NCBI GenBank assembly: GCA_035559995.1
Contig: DATMAM010000029.1
Location: forward strand, 62,001 to 126,000
Reading direction: 5' to 3'
Length of the DNA: 64,000 nucleotides
DNA from: DATMAM01 sp035559995
GTDB taxonomy: Bacteria; Desulfobacterota; Binatia; UBA9968
The translations under genes were made by a program, and so were the position numbers. Shown here piece by piece: positions 35,817 through 44,430 of this stretch. The notes below the pieces were generated by a model. That model was not told where the DNA came from. It worked only from the letters and a program-made list of their open reading frames with translations, and did not search any database. The first letter of the stretch is position 1. Every line of letters starts with the position of its first letter.

Positions 35817-35860
35817 CCGTAGGATAGATGGAGGCGCCTTCGGCCGATACCCATCGTCTG
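35817..35860. repeat. Diverged half copy of the 53.6 kb hairpin repeat
   Basis: Starts CCGTAGGATAGATGGAGGCG and continues CCTTCGGCCGATACCCATCG, matching the left half of the tandem repeat units at 53.6-54.0 kb with a few changes. The right arm is missing. It lies between the HIBCH-like gene and the 35.9 kb cupin gene. Confidence 0.7.
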
Positions 35861-35871
35861 CGCGGCCAAAT

Positions 35872-36510
35872 CTACGACGTCCTCTTCGGCAGCATCTCGG
35901 CGGGGATTTGCCGCGGGCCGATACTCTCGTGGTAGCGGTTTGTCTCCAGGTCGTAGCGGCCGTGAAGGTTGCTGGGAACGCCGTCGCGCTGGCTGCGAAT
36001 GATGATCGCGGCCGTTCGCTCGCCGATATTGAGCTCCGCATGGATATCGCCCGGTCCGGCCAGATGGATATCTCCCGGCGCCGCCACATAGTCGGCGATT
36101 TTTCTCACCGCCGCGTAATCGGGCCGCGAGCGGTCGTCGATCCGCTCGTACTTGACGATGCGCTCGTGGCCGTCCAGCAAGCCGTAAGCGGTGTAGATCC
36201 GGCCGTGATCGTGAGCGTGCTTCGGCTCGGTCTGGGTCCGGCCCGGCTCGTGAATCTGCCCGTTGACGACGAACCCGTAGTCCGGGTCCTCGTAAAAGAG
36301 AAGATTCCCGCCGCGGTGTTCGCCCGAACCGGGAACCGAGCTCGGAACCGGCCAGCGTCTTGAGGCCTCCCGAACTTCCGGATCCGCCAAAAGCTCGGCA
36401 AGAATGGGCCGAAGCGCGTGCCAGCGCTTGTCGAGATCCGGCTCTCTGGAGAATAGCTCGCGCGTCTTTCTGACGAACCGCTCGAGAGCGTTTTCATTGA
36501 CCGTTTCCAT
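35872..36510 (-). CDS. Cysteine-dioxygenase-like cupin protein
   Basis: Protein of 212 residues with a single cupin. Iron-ligand candidates are in EPKHAHDHGRIYTAYG (H-x-H pattern) and the later GDIHAELNIG. The N-terminal 60 residues are helical. It resembles cysteine-dioxygenase-type and related thiol dioxygenases, but other cupin functions are possible. I set the start at the ATG at 36510 because GGAGGA lies about 8 bases upstream; the open frame extends to 36618 in an arginine-rich stretch. It is 14 bases after the amidohydrolase gene, in the same operon. Confidence 0.82.
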   Translation of the reverse strand: METVNENALERFVRKTRELFSREPDLDKRWHALRPILAELLADPEVREASRRWPVPSSVPGSGEHRGGNLLFYEDPDYGFVVNGQIHEPGRTQTEPKHAHDHGRIYTAYGLLDGHERIVKYERIDDRSRPDYAAVRKIADYVAAPGDIHLAGPGDIHAELNIGERTAAIIIRSQRDGVPSNLHGRYDLETNRYHESIGPRQIPAEMLPKRTS

Positions 36511-36524
36511 GATGGCCATCCTCC

Positions 36525-37718
36525 TCAGCGAAGTGGGTGTGCGCCGGCGCGGGTTAAGACGCGCGCGCCGGCGGTGGTCGTTTCGCCGACTCCGTAGAAG
36601 CGGGCGCAGTTGTCCCACAGGATTTTCCGTTTGTCCTCGTCCGCCAGCGGCAGCTTGAGAAAGCTTTCGGTCGCGCGCGGGTAGCGAGAATCGCCGTGCG
36701 GGTAATCCGTTGAGTAGACGAGATTATCGTTGCCGAGAAAATCGATCGCGTAGCGCGCCGGCGCCTCGTCGGGCTCGACCGAGGCGACGCACTGCCGCTT
36801 GAAGTATGCGCTCGGCGGCATCGCAAGCTCGGGCATGTCGAGATCGCCTTCCAGTTCGTAGGCTTCATCGAGCCGCCAAAGCAGCCACGGAAGCCACGAG
36901 CAATTGGCCTCCAGGAAGGCAACCCTCAGGGCGGGGTGGCGCTCCAGAACGCCGCCGCCGAGAAAACTCCCTACCGCGAGCATCTGCCCCACGGGCTGGC
37001 CGTAGGCGCGCTGCAGCCCCGAAGGCGAGCCGAACCAGGGCTTCGTCAGCTGGGGAACGCTCGATGCGGTGGCCTGATGCAACCCCAGCGGAATGTCCAA
37101 TCGTTCCAGCGTATCCCACAGGGGCTCGTAGTAGCGATCGTGCCACGGCTTCTCGTTCACGATATTCGAGCGCAGGAAGACCGCCTTGAAGCCCAAATCT
37201 TGCACCACGCGCCGCGTCTCCTCGACGGCATCACGGATGTCGTAGACCGAGATCATGCCCGCGCCCAGCATGCGCTGCGGATCGGCTTTGCAAAAGTCGG
37301 CCAGCCAGTCGTTGTAAGCCCGCGCGATCGCCGCGGCAAAGCGCGGGTCCGAGACGCGCGCGCCGCCGTCCGGCCCGACGAGGGCGTTGAGACCGCGGCT
37401 GGGAAACATGACGGCGACATCGATCCCCTCGGTATTCATCGCTTCGAGCTGCACCTCGCCGGACCAGCCGCGCGCGGCATGGTCGCGGTAGAGGGCCTGA
37501 TTGCGCGCGTAGTTGCGTCCCTTTCTCGCCGTTGTCGCGTACGGCCTCTTCTCCGCGTCGGGCTGCGGAAAGCTGATTCTGAGGTCGCGCACGTTCTCCG
37601 ACGTCACCCCGCGCGGCGCCAGCGCGCGGAACTCGGGCGCGATGTAGCGCTCCCACAGGTCCGGCGGCTCCATGACATGCATGTCGCTGTCGAATACCCT
37701 GAAGCCGTTCTTGGCCAC
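36525..37718 (-). CDS. Amidohydrolase family protein, ACMSD-like (3 of 3)
   Basis: Amidohydrolase-2 protein of 397 residues. FDSDMHVMEPPDLWE holds the first ligands, GLHQATASS the barrel histidine, AFLEANCSWLPWLLW the glutamate region and VYSTDYPHGDSRYP the aspartate. It is close in layout to the copies at 27.1 and 29.2 kb. Upstream on the same strand lie an epimerase and a Rieske oxygenase, and downstream a cupin, suggesting a four-gene catabolic operon. Confidence 0.92.
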   Translation of the reverse strand: MAKNGFRVFDSDMHVMEPPDLWERYIAPEFRALAPRGVTSENVRDLRISFPQPDAEKRPYATTARKGRNYARNQALYRDHAARGWSGEVQLEAMNTEGIDVAVMFPSRGLNALVGPDGGARVSDPRFAAAIARAYNDWLADFCKADPQRMLGAGMISVYDIRDAVEETRRVVQDLGFKAVFLRSNIVNEKPWHDRYYEPLWDTLERLDIPLGLHQATASSVPQLTKPWFGSPSGLQRAYGQPVGQMLAVGSFLGGGVLERHPALRVAFLEANCSWLPWLLWRLDEAYELEGDLDMPELAMPPSAYFKRQCVASVEPDEAPARYAIDFLGNDNLVYSTDYPHGDSRYPRATESFLKLPLADEDKRKILWDNCARFYGVGETTTAGARVLTRAGAHPLR

Positions 37719-37805
37719 GAACTTTTTCCTCCTTGCGGGCGACCGCTCCGGCCCGCGCGCGTTCTCTCGACGGTCGTGCGCGCGGTCGAGGCGGCGCCCA
37801 TAGGC

Positions 37806-38753
37806 TCACTCCGGGTGGCTTCGGAGCCACTCGATGTATTCCGCGAGCGCGCGCTCCGGATCGTACTCGGGCCGGTAGCCGACGTCTTCCCGGATGCGGG
37901 TGTTGTCCATGTAAGCGTTCGGCCGGTAACGCGGCCCCCGTCCGGGCTGAAGCTCGATCTGCGTGCCCGGAACGAGCCTCTTCACGATCTCCGCGAACTC
38001 GCGGTACGGAAGCGGCGCGTCGTTGCCGATATTGTAGATGCGATGCGAGAGCTTGCCGGCCGTCTGCAGCAGCTGGATGGCAGCCGCGCAGTCCTTGACG
38101 TAAAACGCGCCGACCTCATCCTCCTCGTGCGGCGCGCCGCCGCGCGCGCCTTTGAAGTCGACCGGCAGGCCTTTCGCCGCCGCGTGGCAGATGCGGCTCG
38201 AAGGGGCCGCGAGCGAGTGATAAAGCGGGCCGAAAGGGCTGCCGATGCGCAGCGAGACGACCTCGAGCCCGGTGCGCGAGGCGTAATGGAAGCCGACGAT
38301 CTCCATCGCCTTTTTGAAAGTTTCCGTTGGATTTCCCGAAGTCACGGGAAGGAGCATGTCTTCACGAAAAGGGCCGGCGGGAAGTCCGGCGTACACGGCA
38401 ATCGAGCTGGCCAGGCCGACGCGCTTCACCTCGCACAAGCGCGCGGCCTCGAGAACGTTCAACCACCCCGTCATGTTCACCCGATAATCTTCCGCCGGCG
38501 ACAGAGCGTTCAGCGCCGGCACCGCGAGGTGAACGATGCCGGTGACCTTGTGCTTGCGCGCGACCTCGATCACGTCGTGCGCGCTGGCGACGTCGAGAGA
38601 TTCGATGAAAACGCGCTTTCCGATCTCGTCCCTGATGAACTCCGGCTCGCGGCGCACGCGATAATGCGTGAGCACCACCTTCTCGCCGGCATCGAGAAAC
38701 CGCCGCGCGGTGTGAAGTCCGATAAAGCCGAGCCCCCCGGTGATGAGAATCAT
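37806..38753 (-). CDS. NAD-dependent epimerase/dehydratase family protein
   Basis: Extended SDR of 315 residues. The nucleotide motif GGLGFIGLHTAR is at residues 6-17 (GxxGxxG). The usual catalytic Y-x3-K region is not canonical: near GFHYASRTGLEV the tyrosine is followed by A-S-R, so the lysine is missing and arginine may substitute. NTRIREDVGYRPEYDPERAL near the end is typical of nucleotide-sugar epimerase relatives. In this catabolic operon it may reduce or oxidise a non-sugar compound. Confidence 0.88.
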   Translation of the reverse strand: MILITGGLGFIGLHTARRFLDAGEKVVLTHYRVRREPEFIRDEIGKRVFIESLDVASAHDVIEVARKHKVTGIVHLAVPALNALSPAEDYRVNMTGWLNVLEAARLCEVKRVGLASSIAVYAGLPAGPFREDMLLPVTSGNPTETFKKAMEIVGFHYASRTGLEVVSLRIGSPFGPLYHSLAAPSSRICHAAAKGLPVDFKGARGGAPHEEDEVGAFYVKDCAAAIQLLQTAGKLSHRIYNIGNDAPLPYREFAEIVKRLVPGTQIELQPGRGPRYRPNAYMDNTRIREDVGYRPEYDPERALAEYIEWLRSHPE

Positions 38754-38852
38754 GGCGTGATGTCCTCCGCTGTAGCGCTACGGTGCAAACCCCGACCGCT
38801 CTCCCGCTGGGCGGGCGAGGCGAAGAAGCCTTTCCTGCCTTGGCCGAAAATT

Positions 38853-38877
38853 CCCTCGCCGTGCCGTAGGGCGAGGG
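38853..38877 (-). terminator. Hairpin between the Rieske and epimerase genes
   Basis: CCCTCGCC and GGCGAGGG pair over 8 bp around a nine-base loop. On the minus strand it is followed by AATTTTC. It lies 85 bases past the Rieske stop and 100 bases before the epimerase start, and could end or attenuate the upstream message. Confidence 0.5.
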
Positions 38878-38961
38878 CGATTTTATAGCCTGTGGGCGGG
38901 CGGAAGCTCATGAATTACTGCGCGGGAGGATCGTGTTTTTGTTTGCGACACGAGCTGCGAT

Positions 38962-40251
38962 CTACCAGCGGGCCGTCATCGCCTCTTTCAAAGCCTCCGC
39001 CTCGTCCCATTTCGCTCCCGAAGGAAGCAGCGCCTCGGCGGGGCGCACGTGATAGACCTTGCCGTTCAGCGCCGCGCGCGGCGGCTTGCCGTCCTGGAGA
39101 TCGGCCGCCGCCTTCAACAGCTGCTTGCGCAGTGCGATGATGCCGATGTCGCACGTTCCCAAGTGCTCGCGCGTGCGGTCCACGATCGCTCCCATGCCTT
39201 CCTGGACCGAAAAATCCTGCTCGCCCGTCCCCTTGATGCCGGTGAATGTCAGATTCTTCTGAATGTCGCGGTCGATGAGATAGTCGTTCGATTTGTTGCG
39301 CAGAGGAATGTGGGTGCCGGGAATCACTTCGGCGTGCACGTATCCGCCCGCGCGCATGTCCGCCAGCTCTCGAGCCGTGAGCGGCCTCTCGACGTTCCAC
39401 GAGAAGACCCAGCGCGCCGTCGTCTCGTCGTCCAACGGCACGAACGCATGGCAGAGCTTGCGATCGGGGTTTCCCGGGGGCATCGTGTAAAACGGCATGA
39501 GAAACAAGTTGCACCGCCAGTAATCCATTCCCTCTTTTCCGCGATACTGTCCGCCGATCATCAACCCGAAATCCGTCTCTTTGGCGTAAAGCTTCGGCGG
39601 ATTGGTACGCACCCGGTGGACCTGGCGCGGCTGGCCTTCCTTTTTCCCCTGCTCTTGCCATTTATCGAGGTTGCGATGCGAGTCGAGCGTGCTGTGCAGG
39701 AATACCGAGTGAATCGTATCGATCCCGCCTTCGATCGCCTGCACGAAGTTGTTTTCCTGGATGCTCCAGGACGAATAGCGATGGCTCTCGGGCACGCGCG
39801 CCCATTCGAACTCGGGCAGCTCGGGAATCTGCTCCCGCGGTCCCATGTAGGTCCACAGCACTCCCGCGCGCTCGCGAACCGGATAAGAGGTAAGCCGAAC
39901 CTTGTCCTTGAACGTGCTTTCCGCGTCTTCGGTCGGCATGTCCACGCACCTGCCTTCGACGTCGTACTTCCAGCCGTGATAGGTGCAGCGCAGGCCGTTT
40001 TCTTCGTTGCGGCCGAAGAACAGGTCCGCGCAGCGGTGCGCGCACAGGCGGTCGATCAGTCCGACCCGGCCTTCGGTGTCGCGAAACGCGACGAGCTTTT
40101 CGCCGAGCAGATTGACGCGAACCGGCGGGCAGTCGGGCTCGGGCAGATCGCCCACCACCAGAAACGGAATCCAGAAGCGCCGCACCAGCTCTCCCATGGG
40201 CGTGCCGCGCCCGACGCGAGTCAGGCGCTCATTCTCTTCGCGGCTAAGCAT
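38962..40251 (-). CDS. Rieske aromatic-ring oxygenase alpha subunit, phthalate 4,5-dioxygenase-like (1 of 2)
   Basis: Oxygenase component of 429 residues. The Rieske [2Fe-2S] ligands are C70-x-H72 and C89-x2-H92. The mononuclear iron site is D178, H181 and H186 (GGIDTIHSVFLH). It belongs to the alpha-only type that works with a separate reductase; no reductase or ferredoxin gene is in the window. It is about as long as the paralogue at 55.8 kb and keeps the same motif spacing. The substrate may be a phthalate- or vanillate-like acid, which is inference. Confidence 0.93.
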   Translation of the reverse strand: MLSREENERLTRVGRGTPMGELVRRFWIPFLVVGDLPEPDCPPVRVNLLGEKLVAFRDTEGRVGLIDRLCAHRCADLFFGRNEENGLRCTYHGWKYDVEGRCVDMPTEDAESTFKDKVRLTSYPVRERAGVLWTYMGPREQIPELPEFEWARVPESHRYSSWSIQENNFVQAIEGGIDTIHSVFLHSTLDSHRNLDKWQEQGKKEGQPRQVHRVRTNPPKLYAKETDFGLMIGGQYRGKEGMDYWRCNLFLMPFYTMPPGNPDRKLCHAFVPLDDETTARWVFSWNVERPLTARELADMRAGGYVHAEVIPGTHIPLRNKSNDYLIDRDIQKNLTFTGIKGTGEQDFSVQEGMGAIVDRTREHLGTCDIGIIALRKQLLKAAADLQDGKPPRAALNGKVYHVRPAEALLPSGAKWDEAEALKEAMTARW

Positions 40252-40351
40252 GGTTGCTTCCTCCTGAAAGAAAATCCTCCGTTTCCGGTTTATAGGACTC
40301 GCCTGTAACGCCCGTCAAGGGGTAAGCTCGGAATTGCCCGGCGAGGCTCCC

Positions 40352-41407
40352 TTATCGCGCCGGCAGCGCCTCCGGGCCTGCGAGCTTTTTCATGAGCGCG
40401 ATGATTTCCGGCGACCGCGGCAGCTCCTTGATCGTCTTGTCCATCACTTCCGGGAAGACGATCTCCGCCTCGTCGCCGACCATTTTTTCGAACTCCTTGG
40501 GGAACTCCGGATCCTTGAAGGCTTTGGTCATGGCCTGCTGCAAAATCTGCACTCGATCCGGCGGGGTCGCCGGCGGCAAAATGAAGGGCGAGCCCACGAT
40601 CCGGAAAGCGCGCACCAGCGCGATCAGCTCCCGCTCTTTATCGTTGCGCGCAAAAGTCTCGATCTCCGGCAGGTGCGCAAACTTCGGATTCTTTTCGCCT
40701 TTCGGAATCTCCAGCACCACGTGAAAGTCCATCAGTCCCTTTTCGAGCCACTCCGGATGCTGCCTTAGCACGCTGTGGCTCTGGTTGAAGCGCGCGTCCA
40801 CCTCGCCGCGCAAGAGCGCCGCGTCGATTTCAGGGCTGGAATAGCCCGTGACGAAGCGCGCGTCCTTCAGGGGCAGCAGATAGGCGAGCAGGCGGGCGAT
40901 GTTGTAGTTGCTGTGGCCCACGGACTGAGCGCCGATTCTGAGTCCCGACGCCGCGCGCAGCTTCTCGAGGTTCGCGATCCCGGCCTCCTTGCGCGTATAA
41001 AAAACGTAGTGGCCGCCGGCGTCGGCCGCGCCGAGATAATGGAACTTCTCGAGCTGGTATTTGACGCCGGGGTTACCCAACAGCGCAGCGCTGAGCAGGC
41101 CGGAACTGACACAGCCGATCGTTAAGCCGTCCGGGCGCACGCCCGAGTAGATATGGTTCGCCGCTCTCAAGCCGCCCCCGCCGCCCATGAATTCGTGGAT
41201 GATCGTGGGATTTCCCGGAATGTACTTCTGCAAGAATTTCGTGATCGCCCGCGCGCGGAGATCGCCGGTGCCGCCGGGTTCGCGCCCCTGGATGACCGTG
41301 ATTGTCTTTCCCTGATAGAACGGCTGGGCAAAAGCTCCGAACGGCAGCAAGACCAATGCGCAAAAGCCGATGACCGTATACAGTCCAACCTTGAGCGAAA
41401 CTCCCAT
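40352..41407 (-). CDS. Bug/TctC-type tripartite tricarboxylate transporter binding protein (1 of 3)
   Basis: Periplasmic binding protein of 351 residues. A signal peptide covers residues 1-27 and ends GAFAQ. FYQGKTITVIQGREPGGTGDLRAR and the GNPTIIHEFMGGGGGLRAANHIY segment are family features. No TctA/TctB membrane genes are present, as is common for Bug proteins. It precedes the Rieske operon on the same strand, so it may bind that operon's substrate. Confidence 0.9.
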   Translation of the reverse strand: MGVSLKVGLYTVIGFCALVLLPFGAFAQPFYQGKTITVIQGREPGGTGDLRARAITKFLQKYIPGNPTIIHEFMGGGGGLRAANHIYSGVRPDGLTIGCVSSGLLSAALLGNPGVKYQLEKFHYLGAADAGGHYVFYTRKEAGIANLEKLRAASGLRIGAQSVGHSNYNIARLLAYLLPLKDARFVTGYSSPEIDAALLRGEVDARFNQSHSVLRQHPEWLEKGLMDFHVVLEIPKGEKNPKFAHLPEIETFARNDKERELIALVRAFRIVGSPFILPPATPPDRVQILQQAMTKAFKDPEFPKEFEKMVGDEAEIVFPEVMDKTIKELPRSPEIIALMKKLAGPEALPAR

Positions 41408-41505
41408 TTGTCTCCTCCTTCTTATTTTTTATTTCGGCTAGCGATACGACCGGAATTGGGTCTACGTTAGACTAGCGCGGCGATGCCCGCAATCAAGACC
41501 TCCGG

Positions 41506-42756
41506 CTAATGATCACGAGAGTCCCGCGCGACGGCTTCGCGCAACTGCACACCCACCAACGCGGCCGTGAGAAAAGCGCACAGCGCGAGAAAAGAAAACG
41601 CCGCCGCATAGGAAAGCCGCTCCGCGAGCAGAGCGAACAGCGCCGGGCTCAGAATGTGGCCCACTTCGCCGATCAACCGCCAGATGCCGAAAAACCGCCC
41701 GCGCGCCTTTGCCGGCGCGAGATCCGCGCCCAGGACTTGCATGCTCCCGCTCGTGAGGCTCTGCGCGACCGCCATCCACAGAAACGCGGCGATGAACGCG
41801 CCCAGGCTCCACTGCCAATAAGCGCCGAGCGCCATGAGGGTCAGCCCCACGCCGACCAAGGTGAATCCGGGGACCATCGTGATCCTGCGGCCGAAGCGAT
41901 CCATGAGATAGCCGGATGAAAAGGTGATCGGGATTCCGGCGATGCCGGCGGCTGTCGAAAGCACGCCCAGAAGTTCCGGGCCGCTGTGGTACGCGTACGC
42001 GACGTACAGGAGCATCGTGCCGCCCCAAAGCGTGCCCCTGGATAATGCCGCAAACAACTGCGCCACGAACAACGTGAGCAGCCGAAAATCCCTGAGCATG
42101 CTCCACGGAGGGTTCGGCTCAAACTCAGGCCGCTTCTGCTCCCCAGGCTCTTTTTTGCGGACCGGCAGAGCTTCACGCAGAAGATAAAAACTCGGCAGGA
42201 TCGCGACGAGGCCTAAAATTCCGTGCACGACAAACGGCGTGCGGATGCTCAAGCCCGCGAGCAATCCGCCGACCGCCGGGCCGAGGAGCCTGCCCGCCGC
42301 CTCGGTGCCAACCAGGCCGGTCACTTGCCGGCCGCGCTCGCGCTCTCTGCCCAAGTCGGCGATCATCGTGATGCGCGCCTGCTTCCACATCTCCTGCGCC
42401 CATCCCGACACAAACCGGTAAAAAAGCAGTTCCGGAAATGAACCGGCGATCGCGATGAGGAAAGAAGCCGCAGCCATGCATACAGGACCCAGCAACAGAA
42501 TCGGCTTTCGGCCGAGCCGGTCGAGAAGGAGGCCGGTGGGAATCGTAGAGAGAACCGAGCCCAAATTGTGAACGATAATGACGAGCGAGGCGACGCCGAA
42601 GCCGGTGCCGAACGACTTTGCGAACACGGGCACCGCCGGCGTTGCGATGCCGTAGCCGAGCGAAAGCACGACCGCGGGGAAATAGAGCGTCAGAATTGTA
42701 TGCGCGGAGAGTAGACTTTCGCCTGCCCTGCGCCGGCGATTAAAAATGCTTGCCAC
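41506..42756 (-). CDS. MFS transporter
   Basis: Major facilitator protein of 416 residues with about twelve hydrophobic segments. The loop between segments 2 and 3 reads GLLLDRLGRKPILLLG (D-R-x-GRK motif), and the equivalent loop in the second half is GYLMDRFGRRITMVPG. A soluble N-terminus is absent. It is the most upstream gene of a minus-strand run with TctC and Rieske genes. The substrate is unknown. Confidence 0.92.
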   Translation of the reverse strand: MASIFNRRRRAGESLLSAHTILTLYFPAVVLSLGYGIATPAVPVFAKSFGTGFGVASLVIIVHNLGSVLSTIPTGLLLDRLGRKPILLLGPVCMAAASFLIAIAGSFPELLFYRFVSGWAQEMWKQARITMIADLGRERERGRQVTGLVGTEAAGRLLGPAVGGLLAGLSIRTPFVVHGILGLVAILPSFYLLREALPVRKKEPGEQKRPEFEPNPPWSMLRDFRLLTLFVAQLFAALSRGTLWGGTMLLYVAYAYHSGPELLGVLSTAAGIAGIPITFSSGYLMDRFGRRITMVPGFTLVGVGLTLMALGAYWQWSLGAFIAAFLWMAVAQSLTSGSMQVLGADLAPAKARGRFFGIWRLIGEVGHILSPALFALLAERLSYAAAFSFLALCAFLTAALVGVQLREAVARDSRDH

Positions 42757-42775
42757 GGTTCGGCGCGGGAGGAAG

Positions 42776-42931
42776 CTAATAGCTTCCGCGCGAAATGACA
42801 GTTTCCTGAAGCGTGACGTTTTTCAGCGTTCGCTCGCGGAAATCTCGCGGGACGTCACCGATTGCGTTGGCGATCTCCCGGCCCTTGACCAACTCGCCGA
42901 AAACCGCATGCCTGCCGTCGAGCCACGGCGC
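42776..42931 (-). pseudogene. C-terminal remnant of a cyclophilin-type peptidyl-prolyl isomerase
   Basis: APWLDGRHAVFGELVKGREI and the following AIGDVPRDFRER...LKNVTLQETVI read as the last 50 residues of a PpiB-like cyclophilin. The first two thirds of the enzyme are absent, and the sequence upstream of the match is unrelated and basic. No second fragment is found nearby. I regard it as a decayed gene end, next to a possible hairpin-repeat relic at 43.0 kb. Confidence 0.75.
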
Positions 42932-43018
42932 CGCCTTGCGCCCGGCTGCCGCTGGTGTTCTTTTGCGCTTGTGGCGTTTCATCGAAGGCACATGAGTTAA
43001 CGCAATGCACCACACAAT

Positions 43019-43087
43019 CGTAGCGTGGGTTGAGCCCTTCGACCTCGCTCAGGCAGGCCCCGCAAAACCCGACGCTGCGAAACCCAC
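43019..43087. repeat. Possible degenerate relative of the hairpin repeat
   Basis: CGTAGCGTGGGTTGAG resembles the left end of the 53.6 kb repeat unit, and GAAACCCACC its right arm; GTGGGTT and AACCCAC can pair. The interior does not match. It lies between the cyclophilin remnant and a TctC gene in 180 bases without a gene. Confidence 0.4.
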
Positions 43088-43199
43088 CGCGGACCCGGCC
43101 GCCGATGTTCCTTCTTGAGAGTTCCGTTTTCGCGTAAGTTTTGCCTGCCGTTCCTGTCCGAGCGGTTTTATTCTTGCTACGCCTTGCTTTTTACTTTTC

Positions 43200-44267
43200 C
43201 TACGGATTCGCTTCGGCCAGCTTTTTGACTCGCTCTATAACTTCGCGCGGCTGGTTGATCACGTCGCGCATTGAAGCTTCAAGCTCCTCGCCCGTGAGAA
43301 CGTCGAGATCCAACCTTCGCTGCTTTGCCTCGGCGATCACCTCGGGTTCCTTGAGCGCCTTAAGATAAGCTTCTCGGAGAATTCGAACGCGATCGGCGGG
43401 GATTCCCGGCGTTGCCAGCATCGGCCGGCCCAACGTTCCCGAAAGCAGTAGAACGCGCGCGACCGCGCGGCTGATCTCCGGCGTCTTCTTTTTCTCCATC
43501 AGCTCATGCAGCGTCGGCGTATCCGGCAAGCGGTGGTCCCTCTTCGCTCCCGTTTGGACCAGATGCCGGTCGAAGCCCTCTTTATGCCAAGTCAGGTTCG
43601 GCTCCCGTGAGAAATGCGTCGTGATGCCTGTTCCGCGGCAGTGAAGCTCGCCTTTCGCTATCGCGACATCGATTTCGGACGCTCCCGGGTAACCTCTGAC
43701 AACCTTGAGTTTGACTCCGAGCGTCTCCTCCAGCACGTTGGCAACAATCGTGGTGTTGTCGGCCGTTCCGGTCGCTCCGCACTTCGGCGGTTCCGCCGTT
43801 GTGCCGATGTCGTCAATGGATTTCCACGGCGAGTCGGCGCGCACAAAAAGCATGAGATCGGTTTGGTCGACGCTCCCGATCCAAACAAATCGCCGCACGT
43901 CGTAGTTGACCTCTTTTTTGCCCAGCAACTGGTCCAGGTAAACTCCTCGGCTGACCATTCCCAAGGTGAGCCCGTCAGGCTTCGCCACGCCATAAACATA
44001 ATTCGAGGCGACCAGGGAGCCCGCGCCCGGCATGTTTTGGACGATGATTTCGGGATTTCCGGGAATGTGCTTCGGCATAAACCGCGAGAAGATCCGCGCG
44101 TAGCCGTCGTAGAGGCCGCCGGGAGTAAAGCCGACGATGAGCCGAATCGTCTTGCCCTTGAAAAACGGCTCTTGCGCGTGAACTGCCGCCGCGCCAAGCG
44201 CGGCCAGCCACCCGATGATCGCCGCCAGTGAAACTGTGTAGCTGCGAGCGAACGTCATGAGAGCCAT
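43200..44267 (-). CDS. Bug/TctC-type binding protein (2 of 3)
   Basis: Binding protein of 355 residues with a signal peptide ending near residue 32 (AVHAQ). FFKGKTIRLIVGFTPGGLYDGYAR and GNPEIIVQNMPGAGSLVASNYVYG are the family's N-terminal features, and the C-terminal GIPADRVRILREAYLKAL helix is also typical. It is closer to the copy at 45.9 kb than to the one at 40.4 kb. A divergent ornithine-cyclodeaminase-like gene starts 160 bases away. No permease is nearby. Confidence 0.92.
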   Translation of the reverse strand: MALMTFARSYTVSLAAIIGWLAALGAAAVHAQEPFFKGKTIRLIVGFTPGGLYDGYARIFSRFMPKHIPGNPEIIVQNMPGAGSLVASNYVYGVAKPDGLTLGMVSRGVYLDQLLGKKEVNYDVRRFVWIGSVDQTDLMLFVRADSPWKSIDDIGTTAEPPKCGATGTADNTTIVANVLEETLGVKLKVVRGYPGASEIDVAIAKGELHCRGTGITTHFSREPNLTWHKEGFDRHLVQTGAKRDHRLPDTPTLHELMEKKKTPEISRAVARVLLLSGTLGRPMLATPGIPADRVRILREAYLKALKEPEVIAEAKQRRLDLDVLTGEELEASMRDVINQPREVIERVKKLAEANP

Positions 44268-44430
44268 AATGCCTCCTGAAGCGAGCCGGATAAGACGGGC
44301 CGCCGGAACAATGGACCGAGTAAGAAATAGTGGAATGCCGGATGCGCGTCAAGGAGCCAGAATAAGGCAGAAAGCTAAAAGAAAAATTCCGGTTTTTCGC
44401 TTGCAAGGACCGACGCTACGTCGTACTGAG

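Noticed and set aside
36936..38888. Plus-strand frame of 650 codons
   Set aside because: It is antisense to the amidohydrolase and epimerase genes and results from high GC at third positions.
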